Shown here piece by piece: positions 1 to 5,185 of a DNA stretch of 13,065 nt (its first letter is position 1; every line of letters begins with the position of its first letter). Made by a program: the position numbers and the translations under genes. The notes under the pieces are model-generated. The model was not told the DNA's origin. It did not search any database and saw only the letters and a list, made by a program, of their open reading frames with translations. The stretch comes from JBCCFX01 sp039029515 (GTDB lineage Bacteria; Planctomycetota; Phycisphaerae; Phycisphaerales; SM1A02): NCBI GenBank assembly GCA_039029515.1, contig JBCCFX010000110.1, positions 1-13,065 of the forward strand, read 5' to 3'.

Positions 1-2
1 GA

Positions 3-353
3 TTGTCAAACGCCGTCTGGTTCTGGTTCCGTGCCGCGTGCTTCTTCCAATTCACCTGTATCGGCTGGCTGCTGTTTCGCGCAGAATCGGTCGAACAAGT
101 GGGCGATATGCTTGGCACAATCCTTCGCGGAGGCATCCGTCTCCCCGGCTGGAGCGGCATGCACATTGCAACCCTCGTCAGCTGTTTTGCGCTGTTCGGA
201 ATTGTTCAGATCACACAGTGGTACAAACGTGATCTCTTGTTTGTCATGCGACTTCCGATGGCGCTCCGTGTCCTCGTGTATGTAGCAGGAATTCTCGCGT
301 TCATTCTCTTTGGAAATTTCAGTGGCGGCGCATTCATCTACTTCCAATTCTGA
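3..353 (+). CDS. MBOAT family O-acyltransferase, C-terminal part (5' cut by window edge)
   Basis: This is the last 116 residues of a polytopic membrane protein that resembles the C-terminus of AlgI/DltB-type MBOAT acyltransferases, which move acyl (usually acetyl) groups across the membrane onto surface polysaccharides. What is seen: the FFQFTCIGWLLFRAES stretch near residues 14-29, a hydrophobic segment around 53-70, another around 88-104, and the closing FGNFSGGAFIYFQF, which is typical of the family's C-terminus. The catalytic histidine of the family would lie upstream, outside the window. The in-frame TTG at the left edge is not taken as the real start because the reading frame is open to the edge. 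The next gene begins inside its last 44 bases in another frame, so the two are probably translationally coupled. The family call is secure; the substrate is not visible. Confidence 0.88.
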   Translation: MSNAVWFWFRAACFFQFTCIGWLLFRAESVEQVGDMLGTILRGGIRLPGWSGMHIATLVSCFALFGIVQITQWYKRDLLFVMRLPMALRVLVYVAGILAFILFGNFSGGAFIYFQF

Positions 354-1440
354 CTCCACCGCCGAATTCCATGGCGTTCGTGACAACCCACCGTGGGCGT
401 TCCTTGTCGCATTGGCAGTGATTGCGCTGATCGAAGTCAGCCTGCGGTTTGCACCATTGGATGCACTGATTCCGTATACGACAGGCATTGTCGAGTATGA
501 ATCCGCAGCCCACTATGTCCAGGACATCGCGCCGGCCGACATCTGCATCATCGGTTCGAGCCGGGCGCGCGAAGCCATCATGTCGCCAGAGGTCAAGTCC
601 CACGTCCTGTTGCATGACGGACGAGACGTCAACGTCGCCAACTACGCATGCCCGGACGCCCGCGCTCATGATTGCCTGGCGATTGCACGGAATCTCATTC
701 GCGAAGGTCCGCCGGAGACCATCATCTATGGTGTCACCGCACGACAACTGTTGGATCCGGTCGGAGACATGCGGCGACAAGAAGTGATCTTCTGGACCTG
801 GCATGACTGGCTGCAGCTCGCAGAAACTGATCTGGCAGCAGCCATGCGCACATTGCCGTGGAAGGCACACTGGAGTCTTGATCGGAACATTCGATTGCTC
901 CGGTATCGCAAGAAGATGTCGACAATCGTCGGCGATGTGGTGATTGCGCGGCGATGTCGTGCGACGCATGCGCCTTCTGCCATGGACATCATCACCGGCA
1001 GAGCGTTCGCGCGCCCGACCCGCGGCGAGCAGTCGCGCTGGCATGACACGCGATCGCATGTTTCGCTCGTGTCTCGTCCGCTCACCAAAGAGCGCGCAGC
1101 GAATTACATTGAGGCCTTGCTGGTCGATGGCGTCTACGTGCTCAGCGAAGCACAATGGTCAAACGTTGAGTCGATCATCTTGCTCGCTCAAGAGGCAGGG
1201 GTCGAGTTGGTGTTTGCGGAGGCTCCAATCGCGCCCATCCTGCAGCACGAGTATCCGCCGGGCGTATTGGACGCGTTCCGAAGCCGCATGCGCTCGCTCG
1301 CGGCCGAACACGACATTCAATTCATCGAGTCAGCTCCGTTCGAACTCGGCCTAACAGATGCAGACTACCTCGACTACAGCCACTTGAACCGCGCTGGCGC
1401 CGAGCAGTACACGCGATGGTTGATGAGCGAGAAGAATTAG
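310..1440 (+). CDS. Membrane-anchored SGNH-like protein, partner of the MBOAT acyltransferase
   Basis: A 376-residue protein with a short N-terminal cytoplasmic stretch, one transmembrane segment at about residues 29-47 and an extracytoplasmic domain. It carries GSSRAREAI (residues 82-90), which fits the nucleophile block of SGNH/GDSL-type hydrolases with Ser84 as nucleophile, and near the end LDYSHLNRAGAEQY (from residue 354) with the Asp355-x-x-His358 pair of the last catalytic block. Proteins of this build (AlgJ/AlgX- and PatB-like) work with MBOAT proteins in O-acetylation of exopolysaccharide or peptidoglycan. The gene overlaps the MBOAT gene by 44 bases in a different frame. The start is uncertain: TTG at 310 gives this length, GTG at 322 is possible, and neither has a clear Shine-Dalgarno, which fits coupling to the upstream gene. 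No terminator is seen after the stop. Confidence 0.8.
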   Translation: MEISVAAHSSTSNSDSTAEFHGVRDNPPWAFLVALAVIALIEVSLRFAPLDALIPYTTGIVEYESAAHYVQDIAPADICIIGSSRAREAIMSPEVKSHVLLHDGRDVNVANYACPDARAHDCLAIARNLIREGPPETIIYGVTARQLLDPVGDMRRQEVIFWTWHDWLQLAETDLAAAMRTLPWKAHWSLDRNIRLLRYRKKMSTIVGDVVIARRCRATHAPSAMDIITGRAFARPTRGEQSRWHDTRSHVSLVSRPLTKERAANYIEALLVDGVYVLSEAQWSNVESIILLAQEAGVELVFAEAPIAPILQHEYPPGVLDAFRSRMRSLAAEHDIQFIESAPFELGLTDADYLDYSHLNRAGAEQYTRWLMSEKN

Positions 1441-1464
1441 GTACGTCGCAGAGTTTTTGTCGTG

Positions 1465-1557
1465 CGGGTCGCCGCGGCACGCCGTCGTGAACGAAGAACC
1501 CCGCTCAAAGATGCCGGGTTCTGCGATGCCGGCCAACTGGGCTCGTTGTTCACGACG
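1465..1557. repeat. Degenerate compound palindromic element past the SUKH gene
   Basis: The spacer between the convergent genes holds worn copies of two modules found intact nearby. GGGTCGCCGCGGC at 1466-1478 followed by CGTGAACGA matches the 2399-2435 element; CCCCGCTCAAAGATGCCGGG at 1499-1518 followed by TTCTGC matches the 3028-3053 element (two substitutions in the first 20 bases). In addition CGTCGTGAAC (1483-1492) is repeated inverted as GTTCACGACG (1548-1557), enclosing 55 bases. The GTAG head seen in intact copies is lost here. Confidence 0.55.
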
Positions 1558-1571
1558 CATAGCCGCCATGT

Positions 1572-2357
1572 TTACTCAGTTTGTGTGCTCAATTCGTCGA
1601 AGTACGCTCGATCCTGAGGCTCAGGCTCAGGCAAGTCAAAGACCTCGACTTCTTCGGGCAGTCTGAACTCCTTGTAGCAGTCTGCAATCACGTTTGCCGT
1701 CTGACCCGGGCGAACATGATGAATGCGCAGCTTAGTTGCTCCGTTGAGACGACCGTCCGTTGAACGCACGCCAATCGTCAACACTGGCAGAATGCGGTTA
1801 CTCGAGTTCTTGACCTGGAACGTATGGTTGCCGTCGGAGTCGATGCCGATGACCTTCCACGAGATGGATCGTCGGGCCGCGAGTATCTCTTGCTCCTCTT
1901 GCGTAAACGGCTTCGGTCCCCGCACATTTTCTGACCATTGCTCGGGAGTGTATTGCTCGCGAGCGTGCCGGCAACTCTTCTCAAGCCACTCGCCGAAGTC
2001 AGCATAGGTTCGCTCTTGCGAGCCATTTTCGGCTTCCCAGACGGCACTGCCAGCAGGCCCATTGATCGGCTTGACGAATACTCGCGCCCCATCGTGAAAT
2101 CCAATTTCATAGGCGACGGTGCCATCATTAAGTCGTCCCGGCCTCGGTCCGGCGAAGACCCCAATCTCGTAGCCCATTCGCGCTGTGCGATAGAGCTTGG
2201 TGTTCCCAAACCGGAGAACGAATTCCTTATACGACTCAGGCAGTGCGAGAGTCGACTGCATAACACTATGTCGGAGCTTTGCGGTCGCCGGTCCGTCCGT
2301 CACGTGAAATCGTGGCGTCCTGATGGCTGCAATTTCCTGTTCAAGCCATTCAAACAC
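1572..2357 (-). CDS. SUKH (SMI1/KNR4) family protein with C-terminal beta-rich extension
   Basis: A 261-residue cytosolic-looking protein. Residues 39-52 (LPESYKEFVLRFGN) and YADFGEWLEKS (118-128) fit the SUKH superfamily, whose bacterial members are mostly immunity proteins against contact-dependent or polymorphic toxins. Residues about 160-245 form a second, beta-rich segment beginning with ARRSISWKVIGIDSDGNHTF; I do not recognise its function. The start is GTG at 2357: GGAGG (complement of 2364-2368) lies 6 bases upstream, whereas no better ATG is present. No toxin gene is in the window, so this may be an orphan immunity gene. It is the last of three minus-strand accessory genes separated by palindromic repeats. 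By eye its base composition is less GC-rich than the ribosomal and cys genes, which would fit transfer. Confidence 0.72.
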   Translation of the reverse strand: MFEWLEQEIAAIRTPRFHVTDGPATAKLRHSVMQSTLALPESYKEFVLRFGNTKLYRTARMGYEIGVFAGPRPGRLNDGTVAYEIGFHDGARVFVKPINGPAGSAVWEAENGSQERTYADFGEWLEKSCRHAREQYTPEQWSENVRGPKPFTQEEQEILAARRSISWKVIGIDSDGNHTFQVKNSSNRILPVLTIGVRSTDGRLNGATKLRIHHVRPGQTANVIADCYKEFRLPEEVEVFDLPEPEPQDRAYFDELSTQTE

Positions 2358-2398
2358 CGCTAGCCTCCAACGCTCGTCGCGGTCCGACTATGATTCTC

Positions 2399-2426
2399 GT
2401 AGGCCGGGTCGCCGCGGCGACCCGGC
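2399..2426 (+). repeat. REP-like element: GTAG head plus 24-bp perfect palindrome
   Basis: GTAG (2399-2402) is followed directly by a perfect 24-base palindrome, 2403-2426, with left arm GCCGGGTCGCC, centre GC and right arm GGCGACCCGGC. It continues with GTGAACGAGCAACG. A 5' GTAG tetranucleotide next to a palindrome is the known layout of REP elements mobilised by RAYT transposases. It lies 25 bases past the stop of the 2452-2982 gene, in opposite orientation to the other copies. Confidence 0.7.
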
Positions 2427-2451
2427 GTGAACGAGCAACGAAGACCCATCA

Positions 2452-2982
2452 TCAGCATTCATTCGCACGACCGCGCTCGTTCAATACGGCGAGCATATCA
2501 ATGCCATCTTTGCACCAGAAGCGCTCGCGCGTCGGAAACCGCCTTTCCTTCGCCTCGGTCGCAAAGTCTTCGTATCGCCCCTTCCAGCCATTCGGAACGT
2601 ACTGTTCGAGCGGGAGATTGGGCGGCGGATAGAACGCCGAAACACGTCGACGATCAGCATCGACGAAGAGAACAGGAAACAGATCTTCGGCGTCCCACCA
2701 ACTTGTCGCGGATTCCATTCGTTCCTCGAATGCAGCAGTAAGAACCGATGGCTCAACTTCGAATGGTGTCATGGCCTGAAGAAACTCATCGATCGTCGCA
2801 CTGTTGACGATTGGAATCCCAAACCGTTCCGAGTGGTCGTCAGGGGGAACGTCATAGCCGGCAGCAATGAACGACTGCGTCCATTTCTGTCGATCAAGGA
2901 CCCACAGTTCTCGTTCACTACGAAACCACCGAAACGACTTTCGGTGCTTGACCACGACGACTACGAAATCGGACTCGTCCAT
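2452..2982 (-). CDS. Hypothetical protein, possibly immunity-type
   Basis: A 176-residue protein I do not recognise. It has no signal peptide or membrane segment; it is rich in Trp and acidic residues. A short hydrophobic start (FVVVVVKH, residues 6-13) looks like a buried beta strand. The second half has a segment FPVLFVDADRRRVSAFYPPP and then QYVPNGWKGRYEDF, reminiscent of small barrel-like immunity proteins, but that is an impression and not a family assignment. The start is ATG at 2982; no clear Shine-Dalgarno precedes it. Its neighbours on both sides on the same strand are a SUKH protein and another unrecognised small protein, each followed by a palindromic element, which suggests accessory cargo and not core function. 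Confidence 0.6.
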   Translation of the reverse strand: MDESDFVVVVVKHRKSFRWFRSERELWVLDRQKWTQSFIAAGYDVPPDDHSERFGIPIVNSATIDEFLQAMTPFEVEPSVLTAAFEERMESATSWWDAEDLFPVLFVDADRRRVSAFYPPPNLPLEQYVPNGWKGRYEDFATEAKERRFPTRERFWCKDGIDMLAVLNERGRANEC

Positions 2983-3041
2983 AACGATCAGTGTATGAGG
3001 GTGCTGCGGCCCAGCATGAACGATCCACCCCGCTCAACGAC

Positions 3042-3067
3042 GCCGGGTTCAGCAGAACCCGGCCTAC
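3042..3067 (-). repeat. REP-like element with GTAG head (read on the minus strand)
   Basis: Palindrome GCCGGGTTC (3042-3050), loop AGCA, GAACCCGGC (3055-3063), followed directly by CTAC (3064-3067), which is GTAG on the minus strand. The longer shared unit runs from CCCCGCTCAACGACG at 3028 to CTACGGGAC at 3072. It ends on the stop codon of the 3072-3479 gene, so in that gene's direction the element starts at the stop. Confidence 0.7.
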
Positions 3068-3071
3068 GGGA

Positions 3072-3479
3072 CTAATCGACTGAAGACGGTTCCATACCCG
3101 GAATGAACTCAGCCGATTCGAACGCTCTTTTGAGTGCCCAGATGACGTGCAACTCGGCGGTCATCACATCGTACGCAGAGCTGTCGACGGCCGCGATCAC
3201 AACCCACGGTTGATCGTTGCCGTCTTTGAATGCACTGAAGGTACCATCCACGATTTGATCCAGGCCTGAAGCCACACGCGCCAACTCTGATCCAACAAGT
3301 GTGCCGATCTGATGTGACACATCGTGAATGCGTGTTGCGTTTTCGCCCAACGCTTCGACGCCTTCGATGCGCCAGATGCTCTGTTCGGCGTCACGACCAA
3401 GAAGCTGCAAGATATCGCGCAGCTCAATGGATAGAACGCCACGCTCGTCGAATTCACGTATGGTCAAGCCGAACATCAT
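3072..3479 (-). CDS. Hypothetical small acidic protein (135 aa)
   Basis: The protein begins MMFGLTIREFDERGVLSIEL and contains LRDILQLLG, a central helix-like stretch LVGSELARVASGLDQIVDG, and PWVVIAAVDSSAYDV followed by a predicted terminal strand-helix. It has no membrane segment. The VDSS(A/S)(Y/W)DV part recalls small proteins I have seen beside immunity genes in myxobacteria and planctomycetes; I cannot name a family. The open frame continues upstream to 3752, but that part translates REP-like palindromes and is low in protein character, so ATG 3479 (or 3476) is preferred; a GGGGG run lies just upstream on the minus strand. The stop codon lies at the inner edge of the 3042-3067 repeat unit. 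Same strand as the two genes on its left side. Confidence 0.6.
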   Translation of the reverse strand: MMFGLTIREFDERGVLSIELRDILQLLGRDAEQSIWRIEGVEALGENATRIHDVSHQIGTLVGSELARVASGLDQIVDGTFSAFKDGNDQPWVVIAAVDSSAYDVMTAELHVIWALKRAFESAEFIPGMEPSSVD

Positions 3480-3615
3480 GCCCCCGTCATCTCGCAATAA
3501 TCCGCTTCGCCGGTATGCCCTGCGCGAACCGACGATTGGGTCACTTGCTTCAGCATCCTCGCGGTCGCATCTGTTGCGTTGATGCCAGCACGGTCGAGCA
3601 AGCCCGCCCAAAGAC

Positions 3616-3641
3616 GCCGGGTTCAGCAGAACCCGGTCTAC
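3616..3641 (-). repeat. REP-like element with GTAG head (minus strand)
   Basis: CCGGGTTC (3617-3624), loop AGCA, GAACCCGG (3629-3636), then one base and CTAC (3638-3641). With the flanking bases the stem gains a G/T pair (3616/3637), making CTAC directly adjacent. The flanks CCCGCCCAAAGACG on the left and CTACGGGACT on the right match the 3028-3072 copy. Confidence 0.7.
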
Positions 3642-3654
3642 GGGACTCGAAGAC

Positions 3655-3679
3655 GGCGGCTTCGGGGAAGCCGCCCTAC
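3655..3679 (-). repeat. REP-like element with GTAG head, second of a tandem pair
   Basis: Stem GGCGGCTTC (3655-3663), loop GGG, GAAGCCGCC (3667-3675), directly followed by CTAC (3676-3679) and GGGAG. It lies 13 bases from the preceding copy in the same orientation. The stem sequence differs from its neighbour by paired changes on both arms, so pairing is kept, while the CTACGGGA flank is unchanged. Confidence 0.7.
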
Positions 3680-3723
3680 GGGAGACTACGACAACGCCCT
3701 GACGCAAAGCCGGGGCGGTCATC

Positions 3724-3818
3724 GAAAGCTCCCCCGGCTGGACTCCCGCCAAAGGCGGACAGGCTTCCCAGCAACCTAGCGGTTTATCCCGACCTGTCGG
3801 GACTCACTCTACCATTGG
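3724..3818 (-). pseudogene. tRNA-Asn remnant interrupted by two hairpins
   Basis: Bases 3724-3745 are identical to 4175-4196 (tRNA 3' end, T-arm and four bases beyond). Then a 22-base insert containing CCGCC-AAA-GGCGG replaces three bases in the T-loop. Identity resumes at 3768-3784 (17 bases equal to 4200-4216), stops at the anticodon, where a second insert contains TCCCGAC-CT-GTCGGGA (3787-3802), and returns for CTCTACCA near 3807-3814. The 5' acceptor strand is missing. It cannot fold as a normal tRNA. Orientation is the same as the intact gene, which lies about 360 bases away. Confidence 0.75.
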
Positions 3819-4093
3819 CCCTCTTCACGACCCAAGAGTCCCCGTCGAATCCATCGCGCGGACTTCATCTGTTTGATCTGCTGCTCACGCCGCATCGCAG
3901 CCGACCGAGACGGATGGCACTCCCACCACACCAAACTCCACGGACCATGCTTGGACGTAAAGCGCCGCCCCATCTCGTCGGGCGAGTTGTGCTCGACGAC
4001 CCGCCGTGCAATGTCATTGGTCGAGCCTAGATAGAAGCGGCCGGCTCGATTCTCCAGGATGTAGACGCAATACGCGCCATTCGTCGCCATCAT
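3809..4093 (-). CDS. Small single-domain GIY-YIG nuclease family protein
   Basis: A 94-residue protein that is essentially one GIY-YIG domain, the usual length for the stand-alone UPF0213/YhbQ-like group. Visible motifs: CVYIL (9-13) for the GIY strand, FYLGST (20-25) for the YIG strand, the Arg30-Arg31 pair, EHN (34-36), and Glu70 in AMRREQQIKQMK, the expected metal-binding residue. These domains cut DNA with a divalent metal; the cellular role of the stand-alone forms is not settled. Start: tandem ATGs at 4093 and 4090, with AAGGGA 6-9 bases upstream on the minus strand. The last codons and the TAG stop come from the D-arm part of the tRNA-Asn remnant, so the coding end has been set by that repeat. 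The intact tRNA-Asn lies 87 bases upstream on the same strand. Confidence 0.85.
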   Translation of the reverse strand: MMATNGAYCVYILENRAGRFYLGSTNDIARRVVEHNSPDEMGRRFTSKHGPWSLVWWECHPSRSAAMRREQQIKQMKSARWIRRGLLGREEGQW

Positions 4094-4179
4094 CTGATTC
4101 CCTTCAGATCGATGGCTGAGGCGTGACCCTCAAAACGACCGCGAGCCGATCCAGAGGACCAGCTCGCCGGCGAAGAAAG

Positions 4180-4252
4180 CTCCCCCGGCTGGACTCGAAC
4201 CAGCAACCTAGCGGTTAACAGCCGCTCGCTCTACCAATTGAGCTACAGGGGA
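4180..4252 (-). tRNA. tRNA-Asn (anticodon GUU)
   Basis: The minus strand reads TCCCCTG for the 5' acceptor strand, a D-arm around AGCTCAATTGGTAGAGC, an anticodon arm with loop CTGTTAA, a T-arm GCTGG-TTCGAGT-CCAGC, and CGGGGGA plus discriminator G. The acceptor pairs at all seven positions with one T/G wobble. The anticodon GTT is at 4219-4217, specifying asparagine. CCA is not encoded; the sequence goes on with CTTTCTTC. Length is the standard 73. A partial, broken copy lies downstream of its 3' end. Confidence 0.95.
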
Positions 4253-4290
4253 TCGATTGTCTGGCCTGCCTCGGCAGACCCGAATTGGAC

Positions 4291-4318
4291 AAGATATCCG
4301 TCTTCACGCCACGGTCAA
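4291..4318 (-). promoter_or_regulatory. Sigma70-type promoter for tRNA-Asn
   Basis: On the minus strand TTGACC (complement of 4313-4318) and TATCTT (complement of 4291-4296) are separated by 16 bases. The predicted transcript start, near 4284, is about 32 bases before the tRNA 5' end. This is the best promoter match in the window. Confidence 0.65.
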
Positions 4319-4477
4319 GCCGTCCTCCCCTTGCTCCCCACGGAATTCAGGGTATCCTACCCGGCTCGATTCACGGCCCCCATCGGCCGCGTCCGAGAAC
4401 CACTCATCCGCACCCCGCGGACCTCGACTTTGACCCTTGAACCCGCATCGACGACTCGACGCCGCAGGAGCCTCGCC

Positions 4478-4702
4478 ATGAAGAAGGACATCCATCCGGA
4501 ATACCACGAATGCAAGGTCATCTTCCGTGGTGAGCACGTCATGACCGTCGGCGCCACCGTCCCGGAAATGAACGTGGAAATCTGGTCGGGCTCGCACCCG
4601 TTCTTCACCGACAAGAAGTCGTTCGTCGACACCGCCGGCCGCGTCGAGAAGTTCCAGAACAAGTTCAAAGGCGACTACTTCAAGAACAAGAAGAAGAAGT
4701 AA
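4478..4702 (+). CDS. rpmE: 50S ribosomal protein L31 (zinc-ligand-poor form)
   Basis: A 74-residue basic protein starting MKKDIHPEYHECKVIFRGEH, with the conserved SGSHPFFTDKKSFVDTAGRVEKF segment (split here at residues 37-59) and a lysine-rich tail, all characteristic of bacterial L31, which bridges the two ribosomal subunits on the 50S side. Only one cysteine (Cys12) remains: the CxC near the start and the CxxC before HPF of zinc-binding L31 are absent, so this is a C-minus type that should not need zinc. Start ATG 4478 is fixed by AGGAG at 4466-4470, seven bases upstream; the longer upstream open frame covers tRNA sequence and is not coding. An intrinsic terminator follows at 4752. prfA lies downstream, the usual neighbour, but a secreted-protein gene and repeats stand in between. 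Confidence 0.95.
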   Translation: MKKDIHPEYHECKVIFRGEHVMTVGATVPEMNVEIWSGSHPFFTDKKSFVDTAGRVEKFQNKFKGDYFKNKKKK

Positions 4703-4707
4703 GAGCC

Positions 4708-4742
4708 GGGATTCAGGGTTTGGGATTCGGCATTCGAATGAG
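4708..4742. repeat. Heptad block, GGGATTC-type units
   Basis: Five consecutive 7-mers: GGGATTC, AGGGTTT, GGGATTC, GGCATTC, GAATGAG. It begins five bases after the rpmE stop and ends just before the terminator. Confidence 0.6.
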
Positions 4743-4751
4743 ATTGACCAG

Positions 4752-4778
4752 CCGCTCCGATAGGAGCGGTTGTTTGTT
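4752..4778 (+). terminator. Intrinsic terminator of rpmE
   Basis: Stem CCGCTCC (4752-4758), loop GATA, GGAGCGG (4763-4769), followed by the T-rich TTGTTTGTT. It lies 49 bases after the rpmE stop and interrupts the heptad repeats. Confidence 0.75.
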
Positions 4779-4783
4779 GGGGC

Positions 4784-4986
4784 GGAAGGAAAAAGGGAGA
4801 AGGGAAAAGGGAAGAGAGAAGAGGGAGCAGAAGCGACTCGCGACTGGCGACTGGCGACTCATCGCCAATGAAGCGGCGTCCTCATTCCTGCCAAGAGCCA
4901 ACGGCCAATAGCCAAAAGCCATGAGTGATTCGGGATTCGATTCTGACTCAGAACCCATGACCCACAACCCACAACTGCTCGCCCAT
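4784..4986. repeat. Long heptad array, unit changes but 7-bp phase is kept
   Basis: Twenty-nine 7-base steps in one register. The units change in order: purine-rich AAAAGGG/AGAAGGG types (4784-4832), GCGACTC/GCGACTG types (4833-4860), a less repetitive part (4861-4895), AGCCAAC/GGCCAAT/AGCCAAA types (4896-4923), and then GACCCAC/AACCCAC types up to 4986. AGCC units start at positions that are multiples of seven away from GCGACTG units. Confidence 0.65.
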
Positions 4987-5001
4987 CACGTCCTCTCCTT
5001 C

Positions 5002-5071
5002 TCTGGCCAACAGCCCATAGCCAAAAGCCAAAAGCCCACAACGCATAGCCCATAGCCCACAGCCCATCGCC
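5002..5071. repeat. Heptad array, NNNAGCC-type units
   Basis: Ten 7-mers: TCTGGCC, AACAGCC, CATAGCC, AAAAGCC twice, CACAACG, CATAGCC twice, CACAGCC, CATCGCC. The last four positions of the unit are nearly fixed while the first three vary. This register is shifted from the preceding array. Confidence 0.7.
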
Positions 5072-5076
5072 CCCCA

Positions 5077-5104
5077 CTGACGGCTGAGAGCTGATCGCTG
5101 ACAG
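5077..5104. repeat. Heptad block, CTGANNG-type units
   Basis: Four 7-mers: CTGACGG, CTGAGAG, CTGATCG, CTGACAG. Positions 1-4 and 7 are constant. Confidence 0.65.
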
Positions 5105-5185
5105 CGGCCACCCTTTTCTCCTTGCGTCCCCGTCCATCTCTCCTTTACCATCAGGCACGCCGGGGCAGAGAAGAGGAGAGACTCC

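Larger units (their letters stand above)
3480..3808. other. Gene-free stretch with REP elements and a tRNA remnant
   Basis: No credible gene is seen in these 329 bases. 3480-3600 is the upstream region of the 135-aa gene with no clear promoter. 3616-3679 carries two REP-like palindromes in tandem, and 3724-3818 is a hairpin-interrupted remnant of tRNA-Asn, which overlaps the end of the GIY-YIG gene. Confidence 0.6.
4703..5185. other. Gene-free stretch filled with 7-bp periodic repeats and a terminator
   Basis: These 483 bases hold the rpmE terminator and four blocks of degenerate heptads (listed separately). No credible gene is seen; open frames here translate repeats. The last 75 bases (5110-5185) are pyrimidine-rich and then give the GAGGAG ribosome site of the next gene. 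No strong promoter was found. Confidence 0.6.

Noticed and set aside
334..1155. Minus-strand open frame of 273 codons
   Set aside because: Antisense shadow of the SGNH-like gene, rich in Arg, Cys and His, with no family features.
1441..3072. Integron attC sites between the minus-strand genes
   Set aside because: Gene-plus-palindrome order is suggestive, but I find no convincing paired R boxes (RYYYAAC / GTTRRRY) at the ends and no integrase in the window; the GTAG-headed REP explanation fits better.
3072..3752. Longer, 226-aa version of the small minus-strand gene
   Set aside because: The added N-terminal part translates two REP palindromes and tRNA remnant flanks; the ATG pair at 3479/3476 is more credible.
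3299..4030. Plus-strand open frame of 243 codons
   Set aside because: It runs across repeats and antisense to the GIY-YIG gene, has no domain and no ribosome site.
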